64,000 nt of DNA from Janthinobacterium sp051380875 (GCF_051380875.1 NZ_JBNYXW010000018.1:79606-143605); one strand, 5' to 3'; counted from the first letter of the stretch, positions 51,306 through 60,800 are shown. Notes: a model not told the origin generated them from the letters alone. Numbers and translations are program-made.

Positions 51306-52478
51306 ATGCCCCTCGCCGATCCCGCCCACCCGCTCGCCGCCGTCACCCACGCGGCGCCTTATGCTTACTATCGCCGCCTGGCGGAAGGTCCGCCGCTGCG
51401 TTTTGATGCGCAGCTCGATTGCTGGCTGGCGACGGGTATGGCCGGCGTGCGCGCCGTGCTGGAACATCCGGATTGCCGCGTGCGCCCGGTCAGCCAGCCT
51501 GTGCCGGATACTCTGGCGGGCACGCCGTGCGGTGCAATTTTTATGGAACTGGTGCGCATGAATGACGGCGAACGGCATGCCGTGCCGAAACAGGTGCTGG
51601 CGCAGGCGCTGGGCCAGGTGGACCTGGCGCGCCTGCAAGCGCAGACATTGCAGATGGCCAGCGATCACGTGCCCGCCAGCGCCGCGCAATTGAACGACGC
51701 ACTGTTCCAGCTCCCCCTGTTTGCCATGGCGGACTTGCTGGGCTTTGCGCCAGCACAATGGCCGGCGCTGGCGGCCCGGACGCGCGATTTCGTTGCCTGC
51801 CTGTCGCCGCTGAGCAATGTCGCCCAGCTGGCCGGCGCGCAGGAAGCGGCCGACGCCTTGCTGCAAGGTTTTAGCCGCTTGCTGCGCGAGGTGGATGCGT
51901 TGCCCGGCAGCTTGCTGGCCGCTATCGTGACAGAGGCGGAAGCGCCGGGCTGGCATGCCGCGGGCAGCTTGCTGGCCAACCTGGTGGGTTTGCTGTCGCA
52001 GACGTGCGAAGCGACGGCCGGCATGCTCGGCAATGCCATCGTGGCCCTGCGCACGCAGCCGGCATTGCACGCGCAAATGCGCGCCGCGCCACAGTCGTGG
52101 CCAGCCATCCTGCGCGAGGTCAGCCGGCACGATCCAGCGATCCACAACACGCGCCGCTACACGGCGGAAGACGTGGACATTGACGGCGTGCGGGTGGCCG
52201 CCGGACAGATGATCGTCGTCGTGCTGGCCAGCGCCTGTCACGATGCGGGTGCGCATGCAGAGCCTGACGTGCTGCAGCGGCCCGGTTCCCCCATGCTGGC
52301 GACACCGGGCTTTGGTCATGGGCGTCATGGATGTCCGGGCCAGTCCATCGCGCACGCCATCGCCGCAGCCTGCATGCAGGCGTGGGCCGATGGGCTGGAA
52401 GGTTTGCCGCTGGCATGGACGTATCGGCCGTCGCTGAATGCGCGCATTCCCATTTTTAGCCAGGGAGCAAGGTCATGA
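51306..52478 (+). CDS. Cytochrome P450
   Basis: 390 residues, soluble bacterial class. The haem-thiolate loop is FGHGRHGCPG (336-345, C343), the ExxR pair is in REVSRHD (K-helix). The I-helix reads LLSQTCEATAGML: the usual AGxDT is altered, with Glu kept but Ala in the place of the conserved Thr, as in some macrolide-modifying P450s. The frame is open from 51228, but the ATG at 51306 fits typical N termini. The stop overlaps the next ATG (ATGA at 52475-52478). Redox partners are not encoded here. Substrate unknown. Confidence 0.93.
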   Translation: MPLADPAHPLAAVTHAAPYAYYRRLAEGPPLRFDAQLDCWLATGMAGVRAVLEHPDCRVRPVSQPVPDTLAGTPCGAIFMELVRMNDGERHAVPKQVLAQALGQVDLARLQAQTLQMASDHVPASAAQLNDALFQLPLFAMADLLGFAPAQWPALAARTRDFVACLSPLSNVAQLAGAQEAADALLQGFSRLLREVDALPGSLLAAIVTEAEAPGWHAAGSLLANLVGLLSQTCEATAGMLGNAIVALRTQPALHAQMRAAPQSWPAILREVSRHDPAIHNTRRYTAEDVDIDGVRVAAGQMIVVVLASACHDAGAHAEPDVLQRPGSPMLATPGFGHGRHGCPGQSIAHAIAAACMQAWADGLEGLPLAWTYRPSLNARIPIFSQGARS

Positions 52479-52822
52479 TCGCCGTGATTTTTGAAGTCTG
52501 GCCCAGCGAGCATGGCCGCCAGGAATACCTCGACCTGGCGGCCGCGTTGCGGCCCTTGCTCGATGAAGTCGATGGCTTCATTTCCATCGAGCGCTTCGGC
52601 AGTCTGAGCGAACCGGGCAAGCTGTTGTCGCTATCGTTTTTCCGCGATGAAGCGGCGCTGGCGCAGTGGCGGCAGCTCGAGGCACACCGCGCGGCGCAGT
52701 CGGTGGGCCGGCACGGCGTGTTTGACGATTACCGCTTGCGCATCGCCACGGTGGTGCGCGATTACGGCATGGCCGAAAGGCAACAGGCGCCATCCGACAG
52801 CCAACGGCGCCATGGTGCTTAG
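52475..52822 (+). CDS. Antibiotic biosynthesis monooxygenase (ABM) family protein
   Basis: 115 residues of the small dimeric alpha/beta-barrel fold: IAVIFEVWPSEHGRQEYL, DGFISIERFGS and LLSLSFFRDEAALAQWRQLEAHR (in part). Members are cofactor-free oxygenases, haem-degrading enzymes or unknown. Translationally coupled to the P450 gene by ATGA overlap; the pair probably acts on one substrate. Its end overlaps the convergent lipoprotein gene by 4 bp. Confidence 0.88.
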   Translation: MIAVIFEVWPSEHGRQEYLDLAAALRPLLDEVDGFISIERFGSLSEPGKLLSLSFFRDEAALAQWRQLEAHRAAQSVGRHGVFDDYRLRIATVVRDYGMAERQQAPSDSQRRHGA

Positions 52823-53271
52823 CGAGGCAGCGCGCCTTGCGTGATCTTGACCTTGACCCGGTAGCTGGGCTCGACCGCATGCAGGGCCGGCGGCGTGGCC
52901 GGGTCGACGTCGAGCAGGGTAAAGGTCAGGTGGTTGACGCTGACGGAACTGGCGCCGCCGGGCATGGAATCGGACAGCACGATATCAGTCGCGCCCGCCT
53001 TGTTGAGCAGGCTGAAACTGTAGCTGACGTAACCTTTCCACACGCAGACGGCGCCTTTGCGGCAGCGGCTGTCGTTGACGCGTTCCAGTTTCAAGGTGTC
53101 GGTGGCCGTGATGGCCACTTGCTGGCCCGGCGAGAGTACGTGGGTGAGGCTGCGCGGCGTGTTTTCCGCGTCGCCGGCGCTGGCCGCTGCGCCGCAGCCG
53201 GCTAGCACGGCCAGGCAGGCGATGAGCAAGGCTAACAAGAAGCGACGATACGAGTGAGATAGGTAATGCAT
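52819..53271 (-). CDS. Hypothetical lipoprotein
   Basis: 150 residues. Basic start (MHYLSHSYRRFL), lipoprotein signal (LALLIACLAVLAGC, Cys near 26), and a beta-rich domain with LSPGQQVAITATDTLKLERV, a Cys pair (SRCRKGAVCVWKGYV) and FTLLDVDP. I do not recognise a named family. The C-x5-C pair probably forms a disulfide in the envelope. The start at 53271 places the signal peptide; the frame is open to 53337. Confidence 0.75.
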   Translation of the reverse strand: MHYLSHSYRRFLLALLIACLAVLAGCGAAASAGDAENTPRSLTHVLSPGQQVAITATDTLKLERVNDSRCRKGAVCVWKGYVSYSFSLLNKAGATDIVLSDSMPGGASSVSVNHLTFTLLDVDPATPPALHAVEPSYRVKVKITQGALPR

Positions 53272-53449
53272 GCTTTTCCTTTCAGATGGAGCGTCCTCGG
53301 CGTGGCGTCCACGCGTGAGATGAAATGATGGTATCAAAATGATATTTTTCCCGGCGCGCCATTGGCGTGCTGCGGATGAATTGATGCGCCGGCCACGCGG
53401 CGCACCGATTACTGCGTAAAATGGCTGTTTTGAAAATCAGGAAACAACC

Positions 53450-53716
53450 ATGAAAAAAACTGCCCTGGCGAAAAGCGATGCCAAGAAACTGATGGGAAAG
53501 ATGAATGTTCCCGGCGCCGGTGCATTCGGTAAGGAAGCGGTGGTCGTCGACCGCCGCGAGCAGCGCAAGCGCGATCAGGCGCTGGGCCTGGTGCCATTCG
53601 CCGTCAAGCTGAACAGCGATCTGGTCTTGCAATTGCAGAGTCTGGCCAAGGAACGCGATGCGGATCTGAATGAATTGGTCGCTGAGCTGATCACCAAGGG
53701 TCTGGCTGCAGCTTAA
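53450..53716 (+). CDS. Small basic protein, possible ribbon-helix-helix type
   Basis: 88 residues. Lys-rich N terminus (MKKTALAKSDAKKLMGKMN), a central basic stretch (VVDRREQRKRDQ) and a C-terminal part (VPFAVKLNSDLVLQLQSLAKERDADLNELVAELITKGL, quoted over two motifs: FAVKLNSDLV and LNELVAELITKGL) that looks like the strand-helix-helix of RHH DNA-binding proteins. Ribosome site GGAAAC precedes 53450. A good terminator follows. Function unknown. Confidence 0.72.
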   Translation: MKKTALAKSDAKKLMGKMNVPGAGAFGKEAVVVDRREQRKRDQALGLVPFAVKLNSDLVLQLQSLAKERDADLNELVAELITKGLAAA

Positions 53717-53776
53717 CGTCCGACAATGTTTATCTGTTCAACATTGTTAAAGTTCACAATCATCAAAGTACAAAAC

Positions 53777-53803
53777 TAAAAGGCGCCTTGCGGCGCCTTT
53801 TTA
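53777..53803. terminator. Bidirectional intrinsic terminator between the RHH-like gene and rpoH
   Basis: AAAAGGCGCC (53778-53787) and GGCGCCTTTTT (53793-53803) form a short GC stem with flanking A and T runs. It can end both the forward small gene and the reverse rpoH transcript. Confidence 0.88.
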
Positions 53804-53822
53804 CTACGGCTTCACTTTTTTC

Positions 53823-54722
<900 letters not shown>

Positions 54723-54890
54723 GTTTTCTCCCTCATAGTCTTGCTGTGTTCCAGTGGGCCACGTCACACGACATGGCCCAGTTTTATGCTTGTACTTGCG
54801 TAGATTGTCTTGCGTATTCGGTCTTGCACTTTGCAGCTCGCGGCACCATCTACATCGGGTACTCATGGTGTTTCTGCTTGGGATGTCCCT

Positions 54891-54920
54891 ATATTAGCAC
54901 TCTCTGCTTTAGAGTGCCAA
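54891..54920 (-). promoter_or_regulatory. Probable sigma-70 rpoH promoter overlapping CIRCE
   Basis: Read on the reverse strand, TTGGCA (54920-54915) and TAATAT (54896-54891) are separated by 18 bp. The -35 box matches five of six consensus bases and the -10 box four of six. The CIRCE palindrome spans the interval from -35 to -10, so bound HrcA would block polymerase. Confidence 0.6.
54894..54920. promoter_or_regulatory. CIRCE element (HrcA operator) upstream of rpoH
   Basis: TTAGCACTC (54894-54902), nine-base spacer, GAGTGCCAA (54912-54920). This equals the CIRCE consensus TTAGCACTC-N9-GAGTGCTAA with a single mismatch. HrcA-controlled rpoH has been reported for betaproteobacteria, which supports function. 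hrcA is not in the window. Confidence 0.92.
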
Positions 54921-55212
54921 TCGGCACATTTAATCGCTCTGATAGCCTAAATACTATGGCAATGTAATACTTGATGCTTTATCTAGAACGCGCCGCCAGG
55001 GCGCATGGCCGTTATAGTGTGCGCCTGTCTGGCTCTGCGCGAAAGGGCTGCACGTGCCTTCTCTACGACAACAGGCATAGTCTACGGGGGCAAGCTGAAG
55101 CGAGCCTTAAGAATACTTGCTAAATATCAAGATAACCACAGCATGGGCGAATAGTAAGCAACAAGGGAAGAGATGACGCACGGCGGCACCAGCGGCGCCG
55201 CCATGGGAAAGT
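54921..55212. other. Intergenic region between rpoH promoter and ftsX
   Basis: About 290 bp with no open frame of note and no tRNA or terminator recognised. Together with the rpoH leader (54723-54890) this is a 490-bp gene-free stretch. The ftsX stop lies at its right edge, so an uncharacterised 3' region or small RNA cannot be excluded. Confidence 0.5.
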
Positions 55213-56133
55213 TCAGTTCAGGCGCGCCAGGTGGCGCTGCACGCAGAGGAAGGCGCCGATCAGGCCCAGGCCGGCGCTGAGGGCCAGCAAGCCGGCCATC
55301 GGCAGCGGGGCCAGCGGCACTAGCTGGAATTCGGACGCGTACAGGCGGGCAAACTCGGCAATTGCCGTGTTCAGCGGTTGCAAGGCCAGCGCCACGCCAC
55401 CGAGCGCCAGCGCACCCGCGCACAGGCCCAGCAGGGCGCCCGTGTAATAGAAGGGGCGGTGGATGAAGGTGTCCGTCGCACCGATCAATTTCGAGATGCT
55501 GATTTCATCGCGCTGCTGCATCACTTGCAAACGGATGGTATTGAAGACCACGGCAATCACGGCCACGCCCAAGGTAATGGCCAGCAGTAACAGCACCAGG
55601 CGCAGCACGCCCAGCAAGGCCGCCAGGCGCTTGACCCAGGCCGAATCGACTTGCGCCGATTCCACGCCGGGCAGGTGGCGCAACTGTTCGGCCACTGCAT
55701 CGACATCTTGCGCTTCGCTGGCGCTATGGAAAGCATCCAGTTTCAGCACATAGCTGTCGGGCAAGGGATTGTCACCCAGGGTGCTCAGCACGTCGGCCAG
55801 GCCGCTCTTGTTTTTCAGCGTATCGAGCGCCTGTTCGCGCGGGATGAAGACGATCTTGGCCTTCTGGTCGCGCACGATCTTGCGCATCTCGCCGGCCAGG
55901 GCCACGGCTTGCTCGCGCGGCGTATCGATTTTCAGGAAAATGCTGATTTCCGGATCGACCGACATCTGCTCGGACATGGGGCGCACATTGTCGAGCATGG
56001 TCAAGCCGGCAAACGGCAGCGACAGGGCGATGGCGACGACGAACACGTTCAGCAAGAAGCCGCCCGGCGACTTGCGCAGATGAATCAGCGCCGAACCCAG
56101 CGCGAAGCGGTGTTGGCGGAACCAGCCTCTCAT
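55213..56133 (-). CDS. ftsX: Cell division ABC transporter permease FtsX
   Basis: 306 residues, four membrane helices (about 28-48, 180-205, 230-255, 275-297) and a periplasmic loop between the first two. FtsX with FtsE controls peptidoglycan hydrolases at the septum. Motifs: ALIHLRKSPGGFLLNVFVVAIALSLP at the start (in part), VDSAWVKRL, and the FNTIRLQVMQQRDEISISKLIGAT coupling region (in part). Its ATG overlaps the ftsE stop by 4 bp (56130-56133). Confidence 0.95.
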   Translation of the reverse strand: MRGWFRQHRFALGSALIHLRKSPGGFLLNVFVVAIALSLPFAGLTMLDNVRPMSEQMSVDPEISIFLKIDTPREQAVALAGEMRKIVRDQKAKIVFIPREQALDTLKNKSGLADVLSTLGDNPLPDSYVLKLDAFHSASEAQDVDAVAEQLRHLPGVESAQVDSAWVKRLAALLGVLRLVLLLLAITLGVAVIAVVFNTIRLQVMQQRDEISISKLIGATDTFIHRPFYYTGALLGLCAGALALGGVALALQPLNTAIAEFARLYASEFQLVPLAPLPMAGLLALSAGLGLIGAFLCVQRHLARLN

Positions 56134-56873
56134 GTGCGTTCCCCTTCTGCATCATCCTGGCCCGGCGTCGGCGAAAAGTCCGGGTCGGGCGCGGCGAAGA
56201 CGGGTGCCTGCGTGGCCTTGTCGATGGCCACCAGCTGGCCGTTTTCCAGGTGGATCACGCGGGCGGCGGCGTCGAGCATTTGTTCGTCATGGCTGGAAAT
56301 GAGGCAAGTCACGCCCACGGAGTGAAACGCTTTCAGGGCGTCGAGCACCTTGTTGGCGCTGGCGCGGTCCAGGTTGGCCGTCGGTTCGTCGGCCAGGATG
56401 ATTTGCGGCCGGTTGACGATGGCGCGCGCGATGGAGACGCGCTGCTGCTCCCCGCCCGACAGCGACAGCGGACGCGCCATGGCGCGGTCGAGCAGGCCGA
56501 CTTTATCGAGCGCGGCGCGTGCGCGTTGCTCGGCGGCCACCTTGTGGGCGCCCACCACCAGCAGCGGCAGCATGACATTGGCCAGGATGGAGCGGTCGTT
56601 GAGCAGTTTTTGCTGCTGGAAGATCAGGCCCATGTTGCGGCGCAGAAAGGGCACGCCGGCCGGCTTGATCTTGGCCATGTCCTGGCCATTGACGATCAGC
56701 TTGCCCGAAGAAGGGCGTTCCATGGCGGCAATCATCTTCAGCAGGGTGGACTTGCCGGCGCCGGACGGCCCCGCCAAAAAAACCAGCTCGCCTTTGGCAA
56801 TATTGAGCGAAATGTCGCTGAGTGCCACTGCGTCGGAGGCGTATTGCTTGCTGACGTGCTGAAATTCAATCAT
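56130..56873 (-). CDS. ftsE: Cell division ATP-binding protein FtsE
   Basis: 247 residues. Walker A GPSGAGKST (35-43), signature LSGGEQQRVSIARA, Walker B IILADEPTANLD and switch SSHD are intact. Start MIEFQHVSKQY is typical. The C-terminal 25 residues (FAAPDPDFSPTPGQDDAEG) form an acidic extension beyond the usual FtsE length of about 222. Placed 6 bp downstream of ftsY, forming ftsY-ftsE-ftsX. Confidence 0.96.
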   Translation of the reverse strand: MIEFQHVSKQYASDAVALSDISLNIAKGELVFLAGPSGAGKSTLLKMIAAMERPSSGKLIVNGQDMAKIKPAGVPFLRRNMGLIFQQQKLLNDRSILANVMLPLLVVGAHKVAAEQRARAALDKVGLLDRAMARPLSLSGGEQQRVSIARAIVNRPQIILADEPTANLDRASANKVLDALKAFHSVGVTCLISSHDEQMLDAAARVIHLENGQLVAIDKATQAPVFAAPDPDFSPTPGQDDAEGERT

Positions 56874-56879
56874 GTAGGC

Positions 56880-57944
56880 TTATCCGAGCAGCGCTTCGAC
56901 AAATTCGGCAGCCACGAAAGGCTGCAAGTCTTCAATTTTTTCACCGATGCCGATGAAATACACGGGCACCGGGCGCACGCGGGCGATTGCCGCCAGCACG
57001 CCGCCCTTGGCGGTGCCGTCCAGTTTGGTGATCACCAGGCCGCTCAGCTGCAGGGCATCGTCAAAAGCTTTTACTTGCGACAAGGCGTTCTGGCCCGTGT
57101 TGCCGTCGATGACGAGCAAGGTTTCATGCGGCGCGCCATCCATGCCCTTGCCGATCACGCGCTTGATTTTCTTCAATTCTTCCATCAGGTGCAGCTGCGT
57201 CGGCAGGCGGCCGGCCGTGTCGACCATCACCACGTCGATACCGCGCGCCTTGGCCGATTGCACCGCGTCGTAAGCCACGGCGGCCGGGTCGCCCGATTCC
57301 TGCGAAATCACGGTCACGTTGTTGCGCTCGCCCCACACCATCAGCTGCTCGCGCGCGGCGGCGCGGAAGGTGTCGCCCGCAGCGAGCAAGACGGACTGGT
57401 GATTCGACTGCATGTGCTTGGCCAGCTTGCCGATGGTGGTGGTCTTGCCGGCGCCATTCACGCCGGAAATCATCATCACCAGCGGCTTGTGGCGGCCCAG
57501 CTCGTAGCGTTTTTCCAGCGGCGAGAGCAGGTCGATCAGCAGCACTTTCAGGGCGGCCTTGACGGCAGCGGCATCGAGTAGCTTGTCTTCCTTGACCTTT
57601 TTCTTCAATTCCGTGAGCAGGTAGTCGGTGGCGTCGATGCCGGCGTCGGACATCAGCAGCGCCGCTTCCAGCTCTTCGTACAGGTCGTCGTCGATCTTCG
57701 CGCCGACGAACAGCACGGATAAAGTATTCGAGGTTTTCGACAGGCCCGCCTTCAGGCGCATCATCCACGATTTTTTCTCGGGTTCGGCGGCCACGATCAC
57801 GGGTACGAGTTCGGCTGGCGCGCCGCTCAGGGGCGTAGCGGACGGTGCGGCAGGCGGCGTGATGGCGGCGGGAGGGGGGGCAACTTCGACACTGACAGGC
57901 ACGGCTTCAGGGGCGACGGGTTTTTTCTTGAAGAAACTAAACAT
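56880..57944 (-). CDS. ftsY: Signal recognition particle receptor FtsY
   Basis: 354 residues. Short Lys-rich start (MFSFFKKKPVAPEAV), then a Pro/Ala-rich acidic A-domain shorter than in E. coli, N domain from about residue 58, and GTPase G domain: G1 GVNGAGKTT (161-169), DTFRAAAREQL, DTAGRL, TKLDGTAKGG. Targets ribosomes with membrane-protein chains to the translocon. First gene of ftsYEX. The frame is open to 57992, but MFSFFKKK at 57944 is the family start. Confidence 0.97.
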   Translation of the reverse strand: MFSFFKKKPVAPEAVPVSVEVAPPPAAITPPAAPSATPLSGAPAELVPVIVAAEPEKKSWMMRLKAGLSKTSNTLSVLFVGAKIDDDLYEELEAALLMSDAGIDATDYLLTELKKKVKEDKLLDAAAVKAALKVLLIDLLSPLEKRYELGRHKPLVMMISGVNGAGKTTTIGKLAKHMQSNHQSVLLAAGDTFRAAAREQLMVWGERNNVTVISQESGDPAAVAYDAVQSAKARGIDVVMVDTAGRLPTQLHLMEELKKIKRVIGKGMDGAPHETLLVIDGNTGQNALSQVKAFDDALQLSGLVITKLDGTAKGGVLAAIARVRPVPVYFIGIGEKIEDLQPFVAAEFVEALLG

Positions 57945-58132
57945 GGATGTGTGGTGGCGGGTGCTGACCTTAGGCCCGGCGGCGCCGGACACTGTTGATG
58001 CCAGCTATTCTACCAGAGCGTGCCCGGCGCTTCATGTTTTACTGTTCGATTGGCAACATTGCGCGGCTATCGACGGAGATCGCCGCAGTTGTCGCAGTTC
58101 TACGGTGCCTGCAGCATTTGCAGGGCAACTGC

Positions 58133-58336
58133 CTGACGCTGAACTTGCCCGCCTTGTTCCGCCATGGCCTGTTCGGAGTGCCGCTGGCCATGCTGGAGCT
58201 GCCCATCTATTTATAGGTAGCGCCGTTTTATGCGCTGCGCAGCAGCCTGGAGCTGGCGTTGATCTGCGCCGTACTGCTGGCGCCGCCGCCGCTGTGGCGC
58301 GCGCCTACAATATGCGCGCCTACAATATATATATAG
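58133..58336 (+). pseudogene. Remnant of a major-facilitator-type transporter (5' end)
   Basis: The frame gives LFRHGLFGVPLAMLELPIYL, then an in-frame TAG (58214-58216), then VAPFYALRSSLELALICAVL, ending in a further TAG at 58334-58336. Without the first stop it reads as TM1 and TM2 of an MFS transporter (GLFGxPLAxxxLPIYxxxPxFYA pattern). The rest of the carrier is gone. Coding similarity starts at about 58133; the open frame itself goes back to 57995. Confidence 0.6.
58301..58328 (+). repeat. Two direct copies of gcgcctacaatat
   Basis: Copies at 58301-58313 and 58316-58328 stand at the junction between the transporter remnant and the NTF2-like remnant, followed by a TA-dinucleotide run. They may mark a deletion endpoint. 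Confidence 0.55.
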
Positions 58337-58370
58337 CGATAGCCGGCACAGGGAGAATCGCGCATGCGCC

Positions 58371-58709
58371 CGACGCCCATTCAAGGACCCGTTCAATGAA
58401 GTGGTTGGCCATGCCGCCATCCAGGCCATCTTCGCGCACATGTTCGTGCAAGTCGATGCGCCCCGTTTTATCGTGCTCGACAGCATGGGGCAGGGAACGC
58501 AAGCATTCCTGGCTTGGGAATTTCGCTTCCGCATGAAACGCCTGGTAGCGGGTGAACAATGTATTCGTGGCGCCACGCATGTACGCTTCGATGCGCAGGG
58601 ACGGGTGGTATGGCACCGCGATTACTGGGATGCGGCCGAGGAATTGTATGAAAAACTGCCCTTGCTGGGCGGTTTCATGCGCTTGCTCAAGCGTGCAAGC
58701 CGTCACTAG
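58371..58709 (+). pseudogene. 5'-truncated NTF2/SnoaL-like protein
   Basis: Residues from PFKDPFNEVVGHAAIQAIF through LVAGEQCIRGATHVRFDAQG (in part) and RVVWHRDYWDAAEELYEKLP match the core and C terminus of nuclear transport factor 2-like proteins, which begin about 45 residues earlier. No ATG precedes in frame; a GTG at 58401 would make a 102-residue product. In related bacteria this family sits in a cluster with MFS, SDR and DUF1365 genes, so both remnants probably derive from one lost cluster. Confidence 0.6.
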
Positions 58710-59683
58710 CGCAAGTTTTTGATGCTTTTAAGCAAAAAATTGGCAAAAGAAAAAGTAAATACTGCGAAATTGATCAGAAAAAAACTTGACTCTGATCAAT
58801 GTGTCGCTTTTATGGCACAAATATATGTAAATATTGAGAAGGCAACATTGTAAGAAATTGTTTCAACTGATGCGCAATTTGCAAGCAATAGTCGTCCTCA
58901 TCGTTTTCACTTTGACACCCATCGCCGGAATCGGCAGACATGCAAAACATGTATATGTGAGCAATTTAAATTACCGGAAAGTCAGTAATTCCATTGTCAC
59001 TCTGCCTATTTTTTCGTCATTTCAGATGACGTCGAAATTGTCGCCTACGCCCCTGAATAATGCGGCAATGCACCAAAATAGCGCGCAGTATTCCCCGTTT
59101 TTGGGCGCTGCGCAGCAAACATTGGCGAGGCCGTGTATGCTTCTCCCCGTTTATCCATTATCAGCTTACAAATTGTGCGCTTTGTCGCGTAAATCGTGGA
59201 CGGCAAATGATGGCTAAAGCATGTTGACGTTTTAATCATGCGCCTGATACTGTTGCACTAATACAACGGGTGCCAACAAGCCATGCGCTATGATGGAATG
59301 GTCAATCAGGCCAATGCATTGGTTGGCAAGGGGCATTGGCTCTGTCGCGTAGTACGGTTGGCGATGCTCGGGATGCCTGAAAAAGCCCTCGGCCTGGTAC
59401 CGGAAGTAACTTGTCGGAACTTGATGGAATGTGAAACGGTCGTTATAGTGCCGCTTCCGGTGCCTTTTGAGCACCGAACCGGCGCACGAAAGACGGTCGT
59501 TATGCAGCCTTCAAGCTTATCGGTGCAATAGCGTGCCGATACCGATATGAATGTTCCCCTGACCGGAACAGCAATGTGGCAGGTGGAGACCTTGCCCTCA
59601 CTCATAAAAAGCGCTCTGCTAGAGCGCAGCTCGAGATGCATAGGCTGTATTACTTTTTGCTTCAAAAATTAAAGGAAATAGCA
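58710..59683. other. AT-richer intergenic region upstream of the porin gene
   Basis: About 970 bp. The base composition between 58720 and 59050 is clearly more AT-rich than the neighbours. Open frames (for example 58834-59217 and 59283-59531 forward, 59232-59474 reverse) show no family similarity, ribosome sites or codon pattern of the neighbours. Direct repeats acggtcgttat occur at 59436-59446 and 59493-59503, and an inverted pair accggaag/cttccggt at about 59398-59405 and 59454-59461. The last 100 bp should hold the porin promoter and leader. Confidence 0.55.
59611..59627 (+). promoter_or_regulatory. Leader hairpin upstream of the porin gene
   Basis: GCGCTCT (59611-59617) and AGAGCGC (59621-59627) flank a 3-nt loop, 57 bp before the porin ATG and preceded by an A run. 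Likely in the 5' untranslated region; porin leaders are common targets of small RNAs. Confidence 0.45.
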
Positions 59684-60769
59684 ATGAAAAAAACTCTGAT
59701 CACCCTGGCAGTCCTGGCAGCAGCCACTGGCGTAGCCCAAGCTCAATCGAGCGTCGTCATCTACGGTACCGTTGACGCTGGTTTCGTCAGCGAGCGCGGC
59801 GGCAAAGACGGCACCGTCAACAAAGTCGACAGCGGCATTGCTTCGGCTTCCCGTATCGGCTTCAAAGGCACCGAAGATCTGGGCAGCGGCCTGTCGGCAC
59901 TGTTCCTTCTGGAATCGGGCTTCAGCGTTGACAACGGTCAACAAGACGTTGCAGGTAGCCTGTTCAACCGTCAAGCCTACGTTGGCCTGAGCAGCAAAAC
60001 CACCGGTACCCTGACCCTGGGTCGTCAATACACGCCTTGGTACAACACCCTGTCGAAAGTTGCTGACCCATTCGCAGTTGGCTACGCTGGTTCCGCTAAG
60101 AACTTGTTCCCAGCGAACACCCGCACCAGCAACACCGTGATGTACGCTTCGCCGAACTTCAACGGTTTTGACGGCGATATCGCTTACAGCACCGGTTCCG
60201 AAGATGCACTGTCGAGCAAGATCGGCCGTAAAATCGGCGCGTCGGTTGGTTACGCCAACGGTCCTCTGAATGCACGCCTGGCCTACAACAACACCGCTAA
60301 CGACGTCCGTAGCGGCACCGTCGTTGCAGAACAAGGTAGCGGCAGCAACTGGTTGGCTGCAGCTAACTACGATTTCGCAGTAGCTAAAGCTTACGTCGCA
60401 TATGGCGTGAACAAAGGCAACAACAGCGCCGTGCGTAACAACGCTGGTCTCGGCAACAGTGTCTTCAACTACACCACGGCTGCTGCTAGCACCGACAGCA
60501 ACAACATCCTGGTCGGCGCAACCGTACCAGTCGGTCCAGCTGGCACGATGATGGCTTCGTACATCCGTACCAACGACAAAACCAGCTTCAACGCTGACGC
60601 GTCGCAATTCGCAGTGGGTTACTCCTACGCTCTGTCGAAGCGCACCAGCACCTACGCTTCGTACGCCAAAATCTCGAACAAAAACAACGCTGGTTACACC
60701 GTTGGCAACAACGGCAACGTTGGTTCGGGCGACCAAGCGTTCAACGTTGGTGTTCGTCACTCGTTCTAA
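59684..60769 (+). CDS. Gram-negative porin (general, Burkholderiales type)
   Basis: 361 residues. Signal peptide MKKTLITLAVLAAATGVAQA, then SSVVIYGTVDAGFVSE, the typical first strand, SRIGFKGTEDLGSGL, and a C-terminal strand ending in aromatic Phe (GVRHSF). A 16-strand trimeric beta-barrel in the outer membrane for small hydrophilic solutes. Codon use is visibly biased (ggt, aac, cgt, gct) compared with neighbours, a mark of high expression. The start at 59684 has AAGGAAA at 59671-59677. Confidence 0.95.
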   Translation: MKKTLITLAVLAAATGVAQAQSSVVIYGTVDAGFVSERGGKDGTVNKVDSGIASASRIGFKGTEDLGSGLSALFLLESGFSVDNGQQDVAGSLFNRQAYVGLSSKTTGTLTLGRQYTPWYNTLSKVADPFAVGYAGSAKNLFPANTRTSNTVMYASPNFNGFDGDIAYSTGSEDALSSKIGRKIGASVGYANGPLNARLAYNNTANDVRSGTVVAEQGSGSNWLAAANYDFAVAKAYVAYGVNKGNNSAVRNNAGLGNSVFNYTTAAASTDSNNILVGATVPVGPAGTMMASYIRTNDKTSFNADASQFAVGYSYALSKRTSTYASYAKISNKNNAGYTVGNNGNVGSGDQAFNVGVRHSF

Positions 60770-60800
60770 TATTCGCGCAAGCGAAGCTTAGTACCGCTGC

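Noticed and set aside
58834..59217. 127-codon forward open frame in the AT-rich region
   Set aside because: No ribosome site, no family similarity, and residue pattern unlike a protein despite one hydrophobic stretch. Left unannotated as a gene.
59283..59531. 82-codon forward open frame upstream of the porin
   Set aside because: Lacks a ribosome site and overlaps repeated, promoter-like DNA; coding potential unclear.
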